Origin: Bacillota bacterium
GTDB lineage: Bacteria > Bacillota > Clostridia > Christensenellales > Aristaeellaceae
Length of the DNA: 64,000 nucleotides
NCBI GenBank assembly: GCA_023404345.1
Contig: JAEYCB010000024.1
Coordinates: forward strand, 33,797-97,796
Direction of reading: 5' to 3'
Below, one piece after another: positions 26,111 through 34,059 of the stretch. Numbering within the stretch: the first letter of the stretch is position 1; every line of letters begins with the position of its first letter. Both the position numbers and the translations under genes were made by a program. The notes under the pieces were generated by a model. The model was given only the letters and a program-made list of their open reading frames with translations. It ran no database searches and had not been told where the DNA came from.

Positions 26111-27592
26111 ATGGCGGACCTTCTTTTGCAAGTTAAAGACGTGTCCAAAACGTTTCCCGGCGTAAAGGCGCTGGATCACGTGAACCTGCAAATCGGTTAT
26201 GGCGAGGTTCATGGGCTGATCGGTGAAAACGGCGCGGGAAAAAGTACAATTATCAAAATTATCGCCGGCATTTATGAACCCGACGAGGGCCAAGTAACTT
26301 TTATGGGTAAAACCTGCCAGCATGAAGGCATACGCCAGTCGCTTTCGCGTGGCATCAGTGTGATTTACCAGGAACTGTGCCTGGTGCCGCATATGAAAGT
26401 GTATGAAAACATTATGCTGGGCTACGAGGGCCTTAAGCATGGCGGATATTCGGCCGAAAAGGCCCGCGCCCGCGCTGCCGCCATTTTGGAGCAGCTGGGC
26501 CTGGAATTGCCCCTGGACGCATACGTGCGAGATCTTGACATTGCGGTACAGCAAATGATCGAGATTGCCAAGGCGTTTTCTAGGGATGTAAAGCTGATCA
26601 TTATGGATGAACCAACCTCCTCTTTGACCAATAAGGAGGTTGAGCAATTATACAGAATTATCCGCAATCTTAAGCGAGAGGGCATCTCTACGCTGTTTGT
26701 GTCCCACAAGCTGGAAGAAATCGCGGAAATTTGCGATTGCCTGACCGTATTCCGCGATGGAAAGACCATCACCTCTGCGAAGGTGGGCGAAATCACTCCG
26801 GACGAAATGGTCTACGCCATGGTAGGCCGTGAAATCACCAATTATTACACCACCATCCACAAGCCTCAAAGCGAAGTGGTGATGGAGCTCAAAGGCCTTG
26901 GAAAGGCCGGGGTCATTGAGGATGTATCCTTTGCCCTTCATAAAGGCGAAGTGCTGGGCATGACGGGGTTGATTGGCGCAGGCCGCACGGAAACGGCGCA
27001 TATGCTTTTTGGCCTGGACACCTTTGAAAAGGGCCAGCTGCTTTTGGAGGGAAAAAGCGTACGCTTCAAATCTACGCATGAAGCGCTGGCGGCAGGTATC
27101 GCCCTGGTACCAGAAAACCGAAAAGAACAGGGAATTATCCCACAAATGGGCGTGGGCTTCAACATTACCATCAGCGTGTTGGAGCAGTTCATACATTTCG
27201 CGCGCGTGGACCACGCAAAGGAAAACAACCTGATCGATCATTTCTTCAAGGCGCTGAAAATCAAGGCTTATTCACCGGAGCAGCTTATCAGCAATCTCAG
27301 CGGTGGCAATCAGCAAAAGGCGATCATCGCCCGCTGGCTGGCAGCCAAGCCCAAGGTGTTAATTCTGGACGAGCCTACTCGCGGCATCGACATTGGCGCC
27401 AAGAAGGAGATCTACGAACTGATTGACCAGCTTGCACAGGAAGGTGTGGCCATTCTGCTGATTTCTTCCGAGCTGCCCGAGGTTATCAACATGAGCGACC
27501 GCATTGTAGTAATGCGGCAGGGAAGAACCGTGGCAGTGCTGGAGGACAAGGCGCAGTTCGATCAGGAAAACATTATCCGCTATTCCCTTTAA
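26111..27592 (+). CDS. Sugar ABC transporter ATP-binding protein (RbsA type, two ATPase domains)
   Basis: 493 residues with two ABC cassettes, as in RbsA/MglA. First cassette: Walker A GENGAGKSTIIK and Walker B IIMDEPTSSLT. Its signature region is degenerate (RDLDIAVQQMIEIAKAF). Second cassette: GLIGAGRTETAHML as Walker A variant, signature NLSGGNQQKAIIARWL and Walker B VLILDEPTRGIDIGAK. This asymmetry is normal in the family. It energises import together with the permease 30 bases downstream. Confidence 0.93.
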   Translation: MADLLLQVKDVSKTFPGVKALDHVNLQIGYGEVHGLIGENGAGKSTIIKIIAGIYEPDEGQVTFMGKTCQHEGIRQSLSRGISVIYQELCLVPHMKVYENIMLGYEGLKHGGYSAEKARARAAAILEQLGLELPLDAYVRDLDIAVQQMIEIAKAFSRDVKLIIMDEPTSSLTNKEVEQLYRIIRNLKREGISTLFVSHKLEEIAEICDCLTVFRDGKTITSAKVGEITPDEMVYAMVGREITNYYTTIHKPQSEVVMELKGLGKAGVIEDVSFALHKGEVLGMTGLIGAGRTETAHMLFGLDTFEKGQLLLEGKSVRFKSTHEALAAGIALVPENRKEQGIIPQMGVGFNITISVLEQFIHFARVDHAKENNLIDHFFKALKIKAYSPEQLISNLSGGNQQKAIIARWLAAKPKVLILDEPTRGIDIGAKKEIYELIDQLAQEGVAILLISSELPEVINMSDRIVVMRQGRTVAVLEDKAQFDQENIIRYSL

Positions 27593-27622
27593 GTAGTGTA
27601 AGCATAGGAGAGGTGCAACACG

Positions 27623-28639
27623 ATGGAAAAGAAATCGGATACCTTTGTGAGAAATTTCAGCGGACGCGTTTTGGCGTGGTTCAGGCAAAACATCGGCATT
27701 CTCATCGGTCTGGCAGCGCTCATGGCAATCGTGAGCCTGTTTTCGGAATCCTTTTTTACGGCATCCAACATGTGGAACATTTTGCGTCAAATCAGCACCA
27801 ACGCGTTGCTGGCATTCGGTATGACGTTTGTGATTCTGATTGGCGGCATCGATCTGAGTGTAGGACCCCTGCTGGCCTTTTCAGGCGTGTTTGCGGCCTA
27901 TGTGATGGGTACCCTGGGCTGGCCGATCTGGGCCGCGATAGCGGGCTCCATCATCCTGTGTTCAATGGTGGGCATGCTCAACGGCGTCATCGTCACTAAA
28001 ACCGGCATTGCGCCGTTTGTGGTCACCCTCAGCGTGCAGCAGATTTTCCGCGGCTTTGCCATGCTGCTGGCCAACGGCGCGCCTATCCGCATCCGCGATC
28101 AGGGCTTCATCAACATCGGCACCACCTATATTGGTCCTGTTGCTTTTCCGGTGATCTACATGATCATTATCATGGCATTGTGCTATGTGGTGCTTAACAA
28201 AACGCAGTTCGGACGCCACATATACGCATTAGGTGGCAATAAAACCGCTGCACGATTCTCAGGTATTCGTACACAGCGTATTGAGGTGATGGTCTACGCA
28301 CTGTCGGGATTTCTGGCGGGTGTTGCAGGCATCGTGCTGGCGGCCCGCATGACGGCGGGTGTACCTGCCACAGGCGATGGCTATGAGTGCGACGCTATTG
28401 CTGCCGTCGTGCTGGGCGGTGCCAGCTTCACCGGCGGCATCGGCACCATCGGCGGTACGCTGATCGGCGCCATCATTATCGGAGTGCTCAACAACGGCCT
28501 GAACATGCTCAACGTCGCTTCCTTCTGGCAGTACGTAGCCAAGGGCGTGGTGATCCTGCTGGCGGTCATGGTTGATGTGCTGCGCAAGCAAAGCAAGGAT
28601 AAGAGAAAAGCGCTGCCCAAAAACGCCGCCAAAGCGTAA
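27623..28639 (+). CDS. Sugar ABC transporter permease (RbsC type)
   Basis: 338 residues, about eight to ten hydrophobic helices, BPD_transp_2 family: FVILIGGIDLSVGPLLAFSG, NGVIVTKTGIAPFVVTL, the cytoplasmic LGGNKTAARFSGIRTQRIE loop, and VVLGGASFTGGIGTIGGTLIGA. It presumably forms a homodimer channel with the RbsA-like ATPase. It has AGGAG-type site upstream and lies within the operon. Confidence 0.93.
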   Translation: MEKKSDTFVRNFSGRVLAWFRQNIGILIGLAALMAIVSLFSESFFTASNMWNILRQISTNALLAFGMTFVILIGGIDLSVGPLLAFSGVFAAYVMGTLGWPIWAAIAGSIILCSMVGMLNGVIVTKTGIAPFVVTLSVQQIFRGFAMLLANGAPIRIRDQGFINIGTTYIGPVAFPVIYMIIIMALCYVVLNKTQFGRHIYALGGNKTAARFSGIRTQRIEVMVYALSGFLAGVAGIVLAARMTAGVPATGDGYECDAIAAVVLGGASFTGGIGTIGGTLIGAIIIGVLNNGLNMLNVASFWQYVAKGVVILLAVMVDVLRKQSKDKRKALPKNAAKA

Positions 28640-28668
28640 GGCAGGTTGACGAGGGAGGAATTACAACC

Positions 28669-29508
28669 ATGCGCGAATCGGTAAAACAGCTTGAAAGCAG
28701 AGCACGGGAGTTGCGTAAAATCGCGTTGGAAATGGCCTATGTTTCCGGCACGGAAGGTGCTCATATCGGTCCGGCGTTCTCCTTGATGGACATTATGACC
28801 GTACTGTTTTTTGATACGATGAGCTACCGTGTAGAGGAGCCCGACTGGCCCGACAGAGACCGTCTGATTCTGAGCAAAGGTCATGCATGCCTTGGTTTAT
28901 ATGCTCCGTTGGTAATGAGCGGCTTTCTTACCCAGCAGCAGGCCGATAGCTTTAACCAGCCGCACACGCACATTGCGGGCCATCCCAGCGGCAAGGGGGT
29001 TCATGGCATCGAGCATCCTGCCGGTTCGTTAGGTCATGGCCTGTCGGTAGCGTGTGGCATGGCCAAGGGCGCAAAGCTGACAGGCCGCCCCTACAACACC
29101 TATGCCGTCATCGGTGATGGCGAAAGCAACGAGGGCAGTATTTGGGAAGCCGTTATGTTCGCCGCCCAGCACAAGCTGGATAATTTGGTGGCTGTGGTGG
29201 ATGCCAATGGCTTCCAATACGGCGGCCCCTCTGTCGAACTGATGAATATGGAGCCAATGGACCAGAAGTGGCGTGCCTTCGGCTGGGATGTCAAAAAAGT
29301 TAATGGCAATGATATCGCGCAGCTTCAGCAGGCGCTGGATCCGGCCCGGCGGGTAAAAGAAAAACCCACCTGCATAATTGCCCGCACGGTTAAGGGCTAT
29401 GGCGTGAGCCTGTTTGAAGGAACAAACGAATGGCATCATGGCGTCATCACCCGCGAAGTGCTCAACACGGCCATCAAAGAACTGGAAAGCCAGGAGGTGT
29501 CTGCATGA
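28669..29508 (+). CDS. Transketolase, N-terminal subunit (second pair)
   Basis: 279 residues forming the TPP-pyrophosphate-binding half: LSKGHACLGLYAPLVMSG, GHPSGKGVHGIEHPAGSLGHGL, the GDGESNEGSIWEAVMFA metal/TPP motif and ARTVKGYGVSLFEG. It requires the C-terminal subunit encoded next (overlap ATGA). Placed in a sugar catabolic operon, it probably acts on a pathway-specific ketose phosphate such as xylulose-5-P or apulose-4-P. The pair is a paralogue of the one at 8440-10196. Confidence 0.9.
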   Translation: MRESVKQLESRARELRKIALEMAYVSGTEGAHIGPAFSLMDIMTVLFFDTMSYRVEEPDWPDRDRLILSKGHACLGLYAPLVMSGFLTQQQADSFNQPHTHIAGHPSGKGVHGIEHPAGSLGHGLSVACGMAKGAKLTGRPYNTYAVIGDGESNEGSIWEAVMFAAQHKLDNLVAVVDANGFQYGGPSVELMNMEPMDQKWRAFGWDVKKVNGNDIAQLQQALDPARRVKEKPTCIIARTVKGYGVSLFEGTNEWHHGVITREVLNTAIKELESQEVSA

Positions 29509-30479
29509 TGGATTTGGCTGAACTCACGAACCGTAAAATGAAGTTCAGACCCTCCTTCGGTCTGATGATGCGTGACCTGTTGTGCAGCCGGGAGGATGTG
29601 GTGTTTCTTGTGGCGGACTCCGCACGTGCCTGCCGGTTTGAGTGTCCCGAATCGTGCCAGGACCGACTGGTGGAATGTGGCATTGCGGAACAAAATATGA
29701 TCGGCGTAGCTGCTGGCCTGGCGCGTGCAGGAAAAAAGCCCATCGCCTTTGCTTTCTCTCCCTTCGCCTGCGAGCGCTGTTTTGAGCAGGTACGCGTGGA
29801 TGTGGCCTACAGCGGCCTGGGCGTGGTGATCATAGGCAGCGAAGGCGGCGTGGGTATGGGCACGCAGGGTGTAACACACTATGGCTGGGAAGATATGGCG
29901 GTTATGCGCTCTTTGCCCGGCATGACGGTCATGGACCCCGCTGATCATGTGGAATTGTACCGCTGCCTGGAAAAGGCGCTGGACATGAACACGCCCGTAT
30001 ACATTCGCCTGAGTGGCGGGATTCCCAATCCTGTTTATGCAGATGGCTGCGAGCTTGAAATAGGCAAAGCCCATGAGCTGCGCGCAGGAACTGACGCGGC
30101 AATTATCGCCGTAGGTACCATGGTAAGCGTTGCTATGGAAGCCGCCAACCTGCTTGAAGCCAAGGGACTGTCCGTGGGGGTGGTCGACATGTGGAGCTTG
30201 AAACCCCTGGACGAAAGCTGTGTGCTGAAATACGCCTCTAGCGTTTCCGCCATCGTGACCCTGGAGGAACACAGCGTGATTAACGGCCTGGGAAGTGCTG
30301 TCGCCGATGTGCTGGCACAGCAGCATTCCTGCGCACCTCTGACTAAGCTCGGCCTTCCGGATGCCTATCCGCCCAGTGTGTCGCCCTATCCGGTGATGCT
30401 GGAGGATTATGGCTTGACTGCGGGACAGGTCGCTGCCTCCGTAGAAAAAGCGATTCATGCCGCACGCGAATCGCAGTGA
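29505..30479 (+). CDS. Transketolase, C-terminal subunit (second pair)
   Basis: About 324 residues with the pyrimidine-binding and C-terminal domains: VFLVADSARACRFECPE, VECGIAEQNMIGVAAGLARAG (catalytic Glu), FSPFACERCFEQVRVDVAY, THYGWEDMAVMRSLPGM and TLEEHSVINGLGSAV. The start ATGATG at 29505 has AGGAGG and overlaps the stop of the N subunit. It completes a heteromeric transketolase. Confidence 0.9.
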   Translation: MMDLAELTNRKMKFRPSFGLMMRDLLCSREDVVFLVADSARACRFECPESCQDRLVECGIAEQNMIGVAAGLARAGKKPIAFAFSPFACERCFEQVRVDVAYSGLGVVIIGSEGGVGMGTQGVTHYGWEDMAVMRSLPGMTVMDPADHVELYRCLEKALDMNTPVYIRLSGGIPNPVYADGCELEIGKAHELRAGTDAAIIAVGTMVSVAMEAANLLEAKGLSVGVVDMWSLKPLDESCVLKYASSVSAIVTLEEHSVINGLGSAVADVLAQQHSCAPLTKLGLPDAYPPSVSPYPVMLEDYGLTAGQVAASVEKAIHAARESQ

Positions 30480-30489
30480 GGGTAGAACG

Positions 30490-31431
30490 ATGAAACATTT
30501 TGATATCATGACCTTGGGCGTGCCTATTCTGGAATTCACCCGTATGGAACTGGACAAGCCGTTTTCGCAGGCCGGGCTGTTCTATGGGCCCGTTCCTGCG
30601 GGCGACCCGGGAATTGCCATGAACGCATGTGTCCGGCTTGGGTACACCGGCGCCTACGTAGGCGCGACCGGCGAAGATGCCTTTGCGGATTGCTTTTTTA
30701 GCCAGATGGCGGCAAGTGGCATTGACGTTACCTATCTTCGCCGGGATTCTTCGCATGACACGGCGTTGTCCATGCTGACCCAGTTTTCTGACGGAAGCCG
30801 GGATTTTGTGTTTACCGTTCCCCACTCTGCCGCCGCCACGCTTTGTGAGGACGACGTATGTGAAGAACTGCTCCAAAACGTAAGCTGGATTCACCTTTCT
30901 GGTTTTGCCATGTCCATTAGCGAATCATCGGCCCGTGCGCATCACAAAGTGGTAGCGCTGGCGCCTCAGAAAACCCGTATCAGTTTTGATCCCAACTTCC
31001 GGCCCCAGGTGATCGACCGCGATACCTACCTCCGACGCGCCATGCCGTTGCTGGAAAGGTGCGATTGCTTTTTGCCCAGCCGTGGCGAAGCGGCGCTTTT
31101 TGCCCAGCCTGGCGAGAGCGAAGAAGCGGTTTGCCGGCGGCTATCGCACAGCAAGGCTGTTGCCCTCAAGGACGGCAGAAACGGCAGCTACGTATTTCAG
31201 AACGGCGAGCAGCGCCATTTGCCCGGCTACCGGGTGGAGGAAGTGGACAGTACCGGAGCCGGCGATACTTATGACGGAGCCTTTATTGCCGCCATAATGG
31301 ATGGAAAAGACCTGTGGGTTGCCGGCGAATACGCCACGGCGGCTGGTGCAGTGGCTGTAACCCGTCGAGGCCTGATGGATATTGCGCCCACGCGCGAAGA
31401 TATTGCAGACATGATGTGCCGCGGCAGATAA
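30490..31431 (+). CDS. PfkB-family sugar kinase
   Basis: 313 residues, ribokinase fold. N-terminal GDPGIAMNACVRLGYTGAYVGATGEDAFAD-type PfkB signature 1 region (nucleoside or sugar lid), and signature 2 with the catalytic Asp in DSTGAGDTYDGAFIAA. It phosphorylates a sugar, sugar phosphate or ketose; the substrate is unknown. A second kinase in the pathway besides the FGGY enzyme suggests two entry substrates or a bisphosphate intermediate. ATG 30490 follows GAGGGTAG. Confidence 0.85.
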   Translation: MKHFDIMTLGVPILEFTRMELDKPFSQAGLFYGPVPAGDPGIAMNACVRLGYTGAYVGATGEDAFADCFFSQMAASGIDVTYLRRDSSHDTALSMLTQFSDGSRDFVFTVPHSAAATLCEDDVCEELLQNVSWIHLSGFAMSISESSARAHHKVVALAPQKTRISFDPNFRPQVIDRDTYLRRAMPLLERCDCFLPSRGEAALFAQPGESEEAVCRRLSHSKAVALKDGRNGSYVFQNGEQRHLPGYRVEEVDSTGAGDTYDGAFIAAIMDGKDLWVAGEYATAAGAVAVTRRGLMDIAPTREDIADMMCRGR

Positions 31432-31470
31432 TCCCATGCGTATGTGAAAACACGGGAAAGGAAGAAGAAT

Positions 31471-31926
31471 ATGCGGGTTGTCATTGGTTATGATCCCAAC
31501 GCAGGCAGCCACGCGCGCGTCGCGCGGGAAGTGTGCGAAAGTATGGGCATCACGGTGGTAGATATGCGCGGCGAAGACCCAATCTATGCAAATACAGCCA
31601 TTCATGCAGCCAACATGATTGTATCCGGCCAGGCAGACCGTGGCATCTTGATTTGCGGCACAGGCATAGGCATGTCGATTGCGGCCAACAAGGTACGCGG
31701 CGCCTATGCCGCGCTGATCAGCGACGCCTATTCAGCGGTACGGGCAGAAAAGAGCAACAATGCTAATATTGCCTGCTTCGGTGCCTTTACCCTGGGTGAA
31801 AAGGTGATGGAATCTCTCCTGCGCATTTGGCTTGCTTCGGAATACCAGGACGGTACGCCTTCCGCCCCCAAGGTACAACGCATTGTAGCCTATGAGAACG
31901 AAGCCGTGCAAGATGGGCGCCAATGA
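31471..31926 (+). CDS. Divergent RpiB/LacAB-family sugar-phosphate isomerase
   Basis: 151 residues with the RpiB fold signature ICGTGIGMSIAANKVRGAYA including the base Cys62. The His usually after the first Asp (CDHAG) is Pro9 here (YDPNAG), and the ring-opening His of HNNAN is Ser95 (KSNNAN). It is therefore not a standard ribose-5-phosphate isomerase; the window has a canonical one at 52385. It may isomerise a substrate that needs no ring opening, such as a tetrose phosphate, as EryI/DerI-type relatives do. GAAAGGAAG precedes ATG 31471. It overlaps the next gene by ATGA. Confidence 0.82.
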   Translation: MRVVIGYDPNAGSHARVAREVCESMGITVVDMRGEDPIYANTAIHAANMIVSGQADRGILICGTGIGMSIAANKVRGAYAALISDAYSAVRAEKSNNANIACFGAFTLGEKVMESLLRIWLASEYQDGTPSAPKVQRIVAYENEAVQDGRQ

Positions 31927-32786
31927 TGAAGCCTTACGGACTGGGTCTGTACGAAAAAGCATTGCCAGACACCCTGACCTGGGAACAAAAGCTGATGGAA
32001 ACGCACATCTGCGGCTTTGATTGGTTGGAAATCAGCATCGACGAATCGCAGCCCAGGCTAGAACGGCTGAACATGAGCAAGAAGGAGCGGGCCGCGCTTC
32101 GAAATTTGTCTTTTCAACTGGATACTCCCATCAGCACCATGTGTCTCAGCGGACATAGGCGTTATCCGCTCGGCTCTCATGATGCGTTTAAGCGAGACAA
32201 GGCGCTTGAAATCATGCAGCGAGCCATTGAACTGGCGGGAGATTTGGGCGTGCGCATCATTCAACTGGCCGGTTATGACGTATATTACGAAAAGGCAGAT
32301 GACAGCACGCGCAAATGGTTTTTGGAAAACCTGTTTCAATGTGTAAACATGGCGCAGCAATACGGCGTGATGCTGGGATTTGAAACCATGGAGACACCCT
32401 TTATGGATACGGTTTCAAAGGCGATGGCCTATGTGGACTGTATAGCATCACCTTACCTCGGGATTTACCCGGATATTGGGAACCTAAAAAACGCGCATCT
32501 GCTCTATGGAAGCGATATGGGCGCCGATCTGCAGGCCGGCAGAGGGCATATTTTGGCCGCCCACCTCAAAGAAACGCAGCCAAACGTGTATCGCAATCTG
32601 TTTTTTGGTGACGGACATACAGAGTACATTCCCTGTGTGCGTGCCCTGTTTGGCATGGGCGTAAGGATGTTTACGGCAGAATTTTGGTGCGACAGTCCCG
32701 AGACCCACCGCAGCCGGTTGCTCCAGGCTTCTCTGTTTTTGACAGCACAGATTGATCAGGCCGTGTCAGAGCGCAAAAGCGAATAG
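31923..32786 (+). CDS. UlaE/SgbU-like sugar-phosphate 3-epimerase or isomerase (TIM barrel)
   Basis: 287 residues, AP-endonuclease-2/xylose-isomerase-like TIM barrel. Resemblance to L-xylulose/L-ribulose-5-phosphate 3-epimerases: FDWLEISIDESQPRLERL, STMCLSGHRRYPLGS, IIQLAGYDVYYE, LGFETMETPFMDT, GIYPDIGNL, GHILAAHLKET and FTAEFWCD. Conserved metal ligands (Glu, Asp, His, Glu) are recognisable in these blocks. UlaE is the closest named family I recognise; apiose isomerase and tetrulose-phosphate racemase are other members of the same fold. It is the last gene of the operon, and the terminator hairpin at 32798 follows. Confidence 0.83.
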   Translation: MMKPYGLGLYEKALPDTLTWEQKLMETHICGFDWLEISIDESQPRLERLNMSKKERAALRNLSFQLDTPISTMCLSGHRRYPLGSHDAFKRDKALEIMQRAIELAGDLGVRIIQLAGYDVYYEKADDSTRKWFLENLFQCVNMAQQYGVMLGFETMETPFMDTVSKAMAYVDCIASPYLGIYPDIGNLKNAHLLYGSDMGADLQAGRGHILAAHLKETQPNVYRNLFFGDGHTEYIPCVRALFGMGVRMFTAEFWCDSPETHRSRLLQASLFLTAQIDQAVSERKSE

Positions 32787-32797
32787 TACAAGAGAAA

Positions 32798-33049
32798 AGC
32801 CCGGCAAGATGCCGGGCTCAGTGTGTCGAAAAAGCTCGCCTGCAGCGATCTTTTCCGCCAGGTTTGCGCCGTCCGCCTACTCCGCCTTCGGCTGCGCCGG
32901 GCGGCGGACGTCGTAAGGAAACCTTGCTACGCAAGACATCCGAATCCACCGCACATGTCGCTGGATTCGGAATACAGCTCAGAGGGCTGCGGCCCTCCGA
33001 ACCTCCCGGAAGGTTTTTTGACAGTCTGAGCCCGGCAAGATGCCGGGCT
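32798..33049 (+). repeat. Interspersed hairpin element, copy A, flanked by a duplicated terminator hairpin
   Basis: The identical 21-base hairpin AGCCCGGCAAGATGCCGGGCT stands at both ends (32798-32818 and 33029-33049). Between them: TCAGTGTGTCGAAAAAG at the left, a GC-rich hairpin (GTCCGCC ... GGCGGAC), a 10-base stem TCCGAATCCA / TGGATTCGGA (32939-32971), GAGGGCTGCGGCCCTC, and TTTTTTGACAGTCTGAG at the right. The outer ends are imperfect inverted repeats. Copy B at 54892 shares this order. The left hairpin also terminates the sugar operon. No gene is seen. Confidence 0.8.
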
Positions 33050-33212
33050 TTAACTCGTTAGAAGAATAGGTATTTTTGGAAAAATGCGTTTCTTGCGCCC
33101 TATGAGCGTTCGGAACACTCATAAAAAATTAGGCTCTGATCCGCGCCTACAGGAGCGTTAAGCCCCCTGCGCTTTATGCTGTGTCAATGCGAGGAATGAC
33201 TACTTACTATCC

Positions 33213-33545
33213 TTATGACTGGTTCTTGCTGTTTTTAACCACCTGGTCTATTGCTTCTTGTACATTTTCTGCTGCATCACGGACCACTTCATGAAAATTT
33301 CCGGAAAACTCCGGAGCGCTGCGCTCTATTTCTATGCGGTATCCCAGCACAAATGCAATGGCCAGACCAGCTGCTGCTACCCAGGGTGCGCTAACTGCCG
33401 CCAGTATTGCAAACGCCAGAGACAGATTGATGATGGTTACCTCTTTACGGAGGATTTTAATACGCGTTTGATAGAGAAATCGAAACCAATGGGTTTCACC
33501 GTTTGTGGTTGTCTGGCTGCCTGATTCATTCGAATGGACCTGCAT
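33213..33545 (-). CDS. DUF4342-like small membrane protein
   Basis: 110 residues from ATG 33545, preceded by AAGGAGG. The middle, IKILRKEVTIINLSLAFAIL followed by AAVSAPWVAAAGLAIAFVLG, is one or two hydrophobic helices with the DUF4342 pattern (a short strand region, then helices, then YRIEIE). The C-terminus is acidic/amphipathic (EVVRDAAENVQEAIDQVV). Function is unknown. It is a single gene with AT-rich flanks, divergent from nrdD. Confidence 0.65.
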   Translation of the reverse strand: MQVHSNESGSQTTTNGETHWFRFLYQTRIKILRKEVTIINLSLAFAILAAVSAPWVAAAGLAIAFVLGYRIEIERSAPEFSGNFHEVVRDAAENVQEAIDQVVKNSKNQS

Positions 33546-33689
33546 GTTTCTTAGCCTCCTTGTGGATGCTGGTTTGTGTGGGTACGGCAATATCTTAGCA
33601 TGACGTATCAGGAAGTACTTGAAGATATGCTGTTATTTGTATAAGAAGCGTATTAGAAATGGCTTAGGAACAAGGGTTTGCGCCTTTGA

Positions 33690-33848
33690 TGTGGAAAAAA
33701 GGACGGCCTGATTGTGGATAACATGTTTAAAACCCATGATTTTTGACGCTGTTTTCCACATATCTTCCTTAAACTTTCCATGAATGTTCCATGGGGCATT
33801 GAAAAAGTGAGGAAAAGAAATTTTGTATGTGGAAAACCATGTGGAAAA
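33690..33848. promoter_or_regulatory. Cluster of five DnaA-box sequences
   Basis: One perfect box, TGTGGATAA (complement of TTATCCACA) at 33713-33721, and four TTTTCCACA-type boxes: 33690-33698, 33752-33760, 33828-33836 and 33840-33848. All fit TTWTNCACA. The surrounding 33546-34059 gap is AT-rich and has no convincing gene. The cluster may bind DnaA to regulate nrdD or act in replication control. Confidence 0.6.
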
Positions 33849-33933
33849 TGTTACAAAACCATGTATTTTCGTGCTGTACCGCATTTTTCGACATTGATAA
33901 AAGCCAATAAATTGGAAAACATTTCATTTTGAT

Positions 33934-33981
33934 AATCAATATTTAGTGTTGACTTTATACGATGAGCACAATATAATGGTG
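33934..33981 (+). promoter_or_regulatory. nrdD promoter overlapped by paired NrdR-like boxes
   Basis: Promoter TTGACT 33949-33954, spacer 17, TATAAT 33972-33977. Two 16-base NrdR-like sites, AATCAATATTTAGTGT (33934-33949) and GCACAATATAATGGTG (33966-33981), lie exactly 32 bases apart, the usual helical spacing of NrdR pairs, and cover the -35 and -10 elements. Repression by NrdR when dATP is plentiful would follow. Confidence 0.6.
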
Positions 33982-34059
33982 GTGCTCGCTCAAAAACCCC
34001 CTGCTTTGGGGAAGTAGCGGCCCACACGTTATGTAACAATTTATGGAGGCGTCGGGCAC

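Noticed and set aside
32938..32972. The TCCGAATCCA..TGGATTCGGA palindrome as a tRNA T-arm or CRISPR repeat
   Set aside because: It lacks tRNA arms and occurs once per element with no spacers; it belongs to the interspersed element.
33633..33884. Minus-strand 83-codon frame in the DnaA-box region
   Set aside because: AT-driven frame containing the repeated TTTTCCACA motifs; no ribosome site or similarity.
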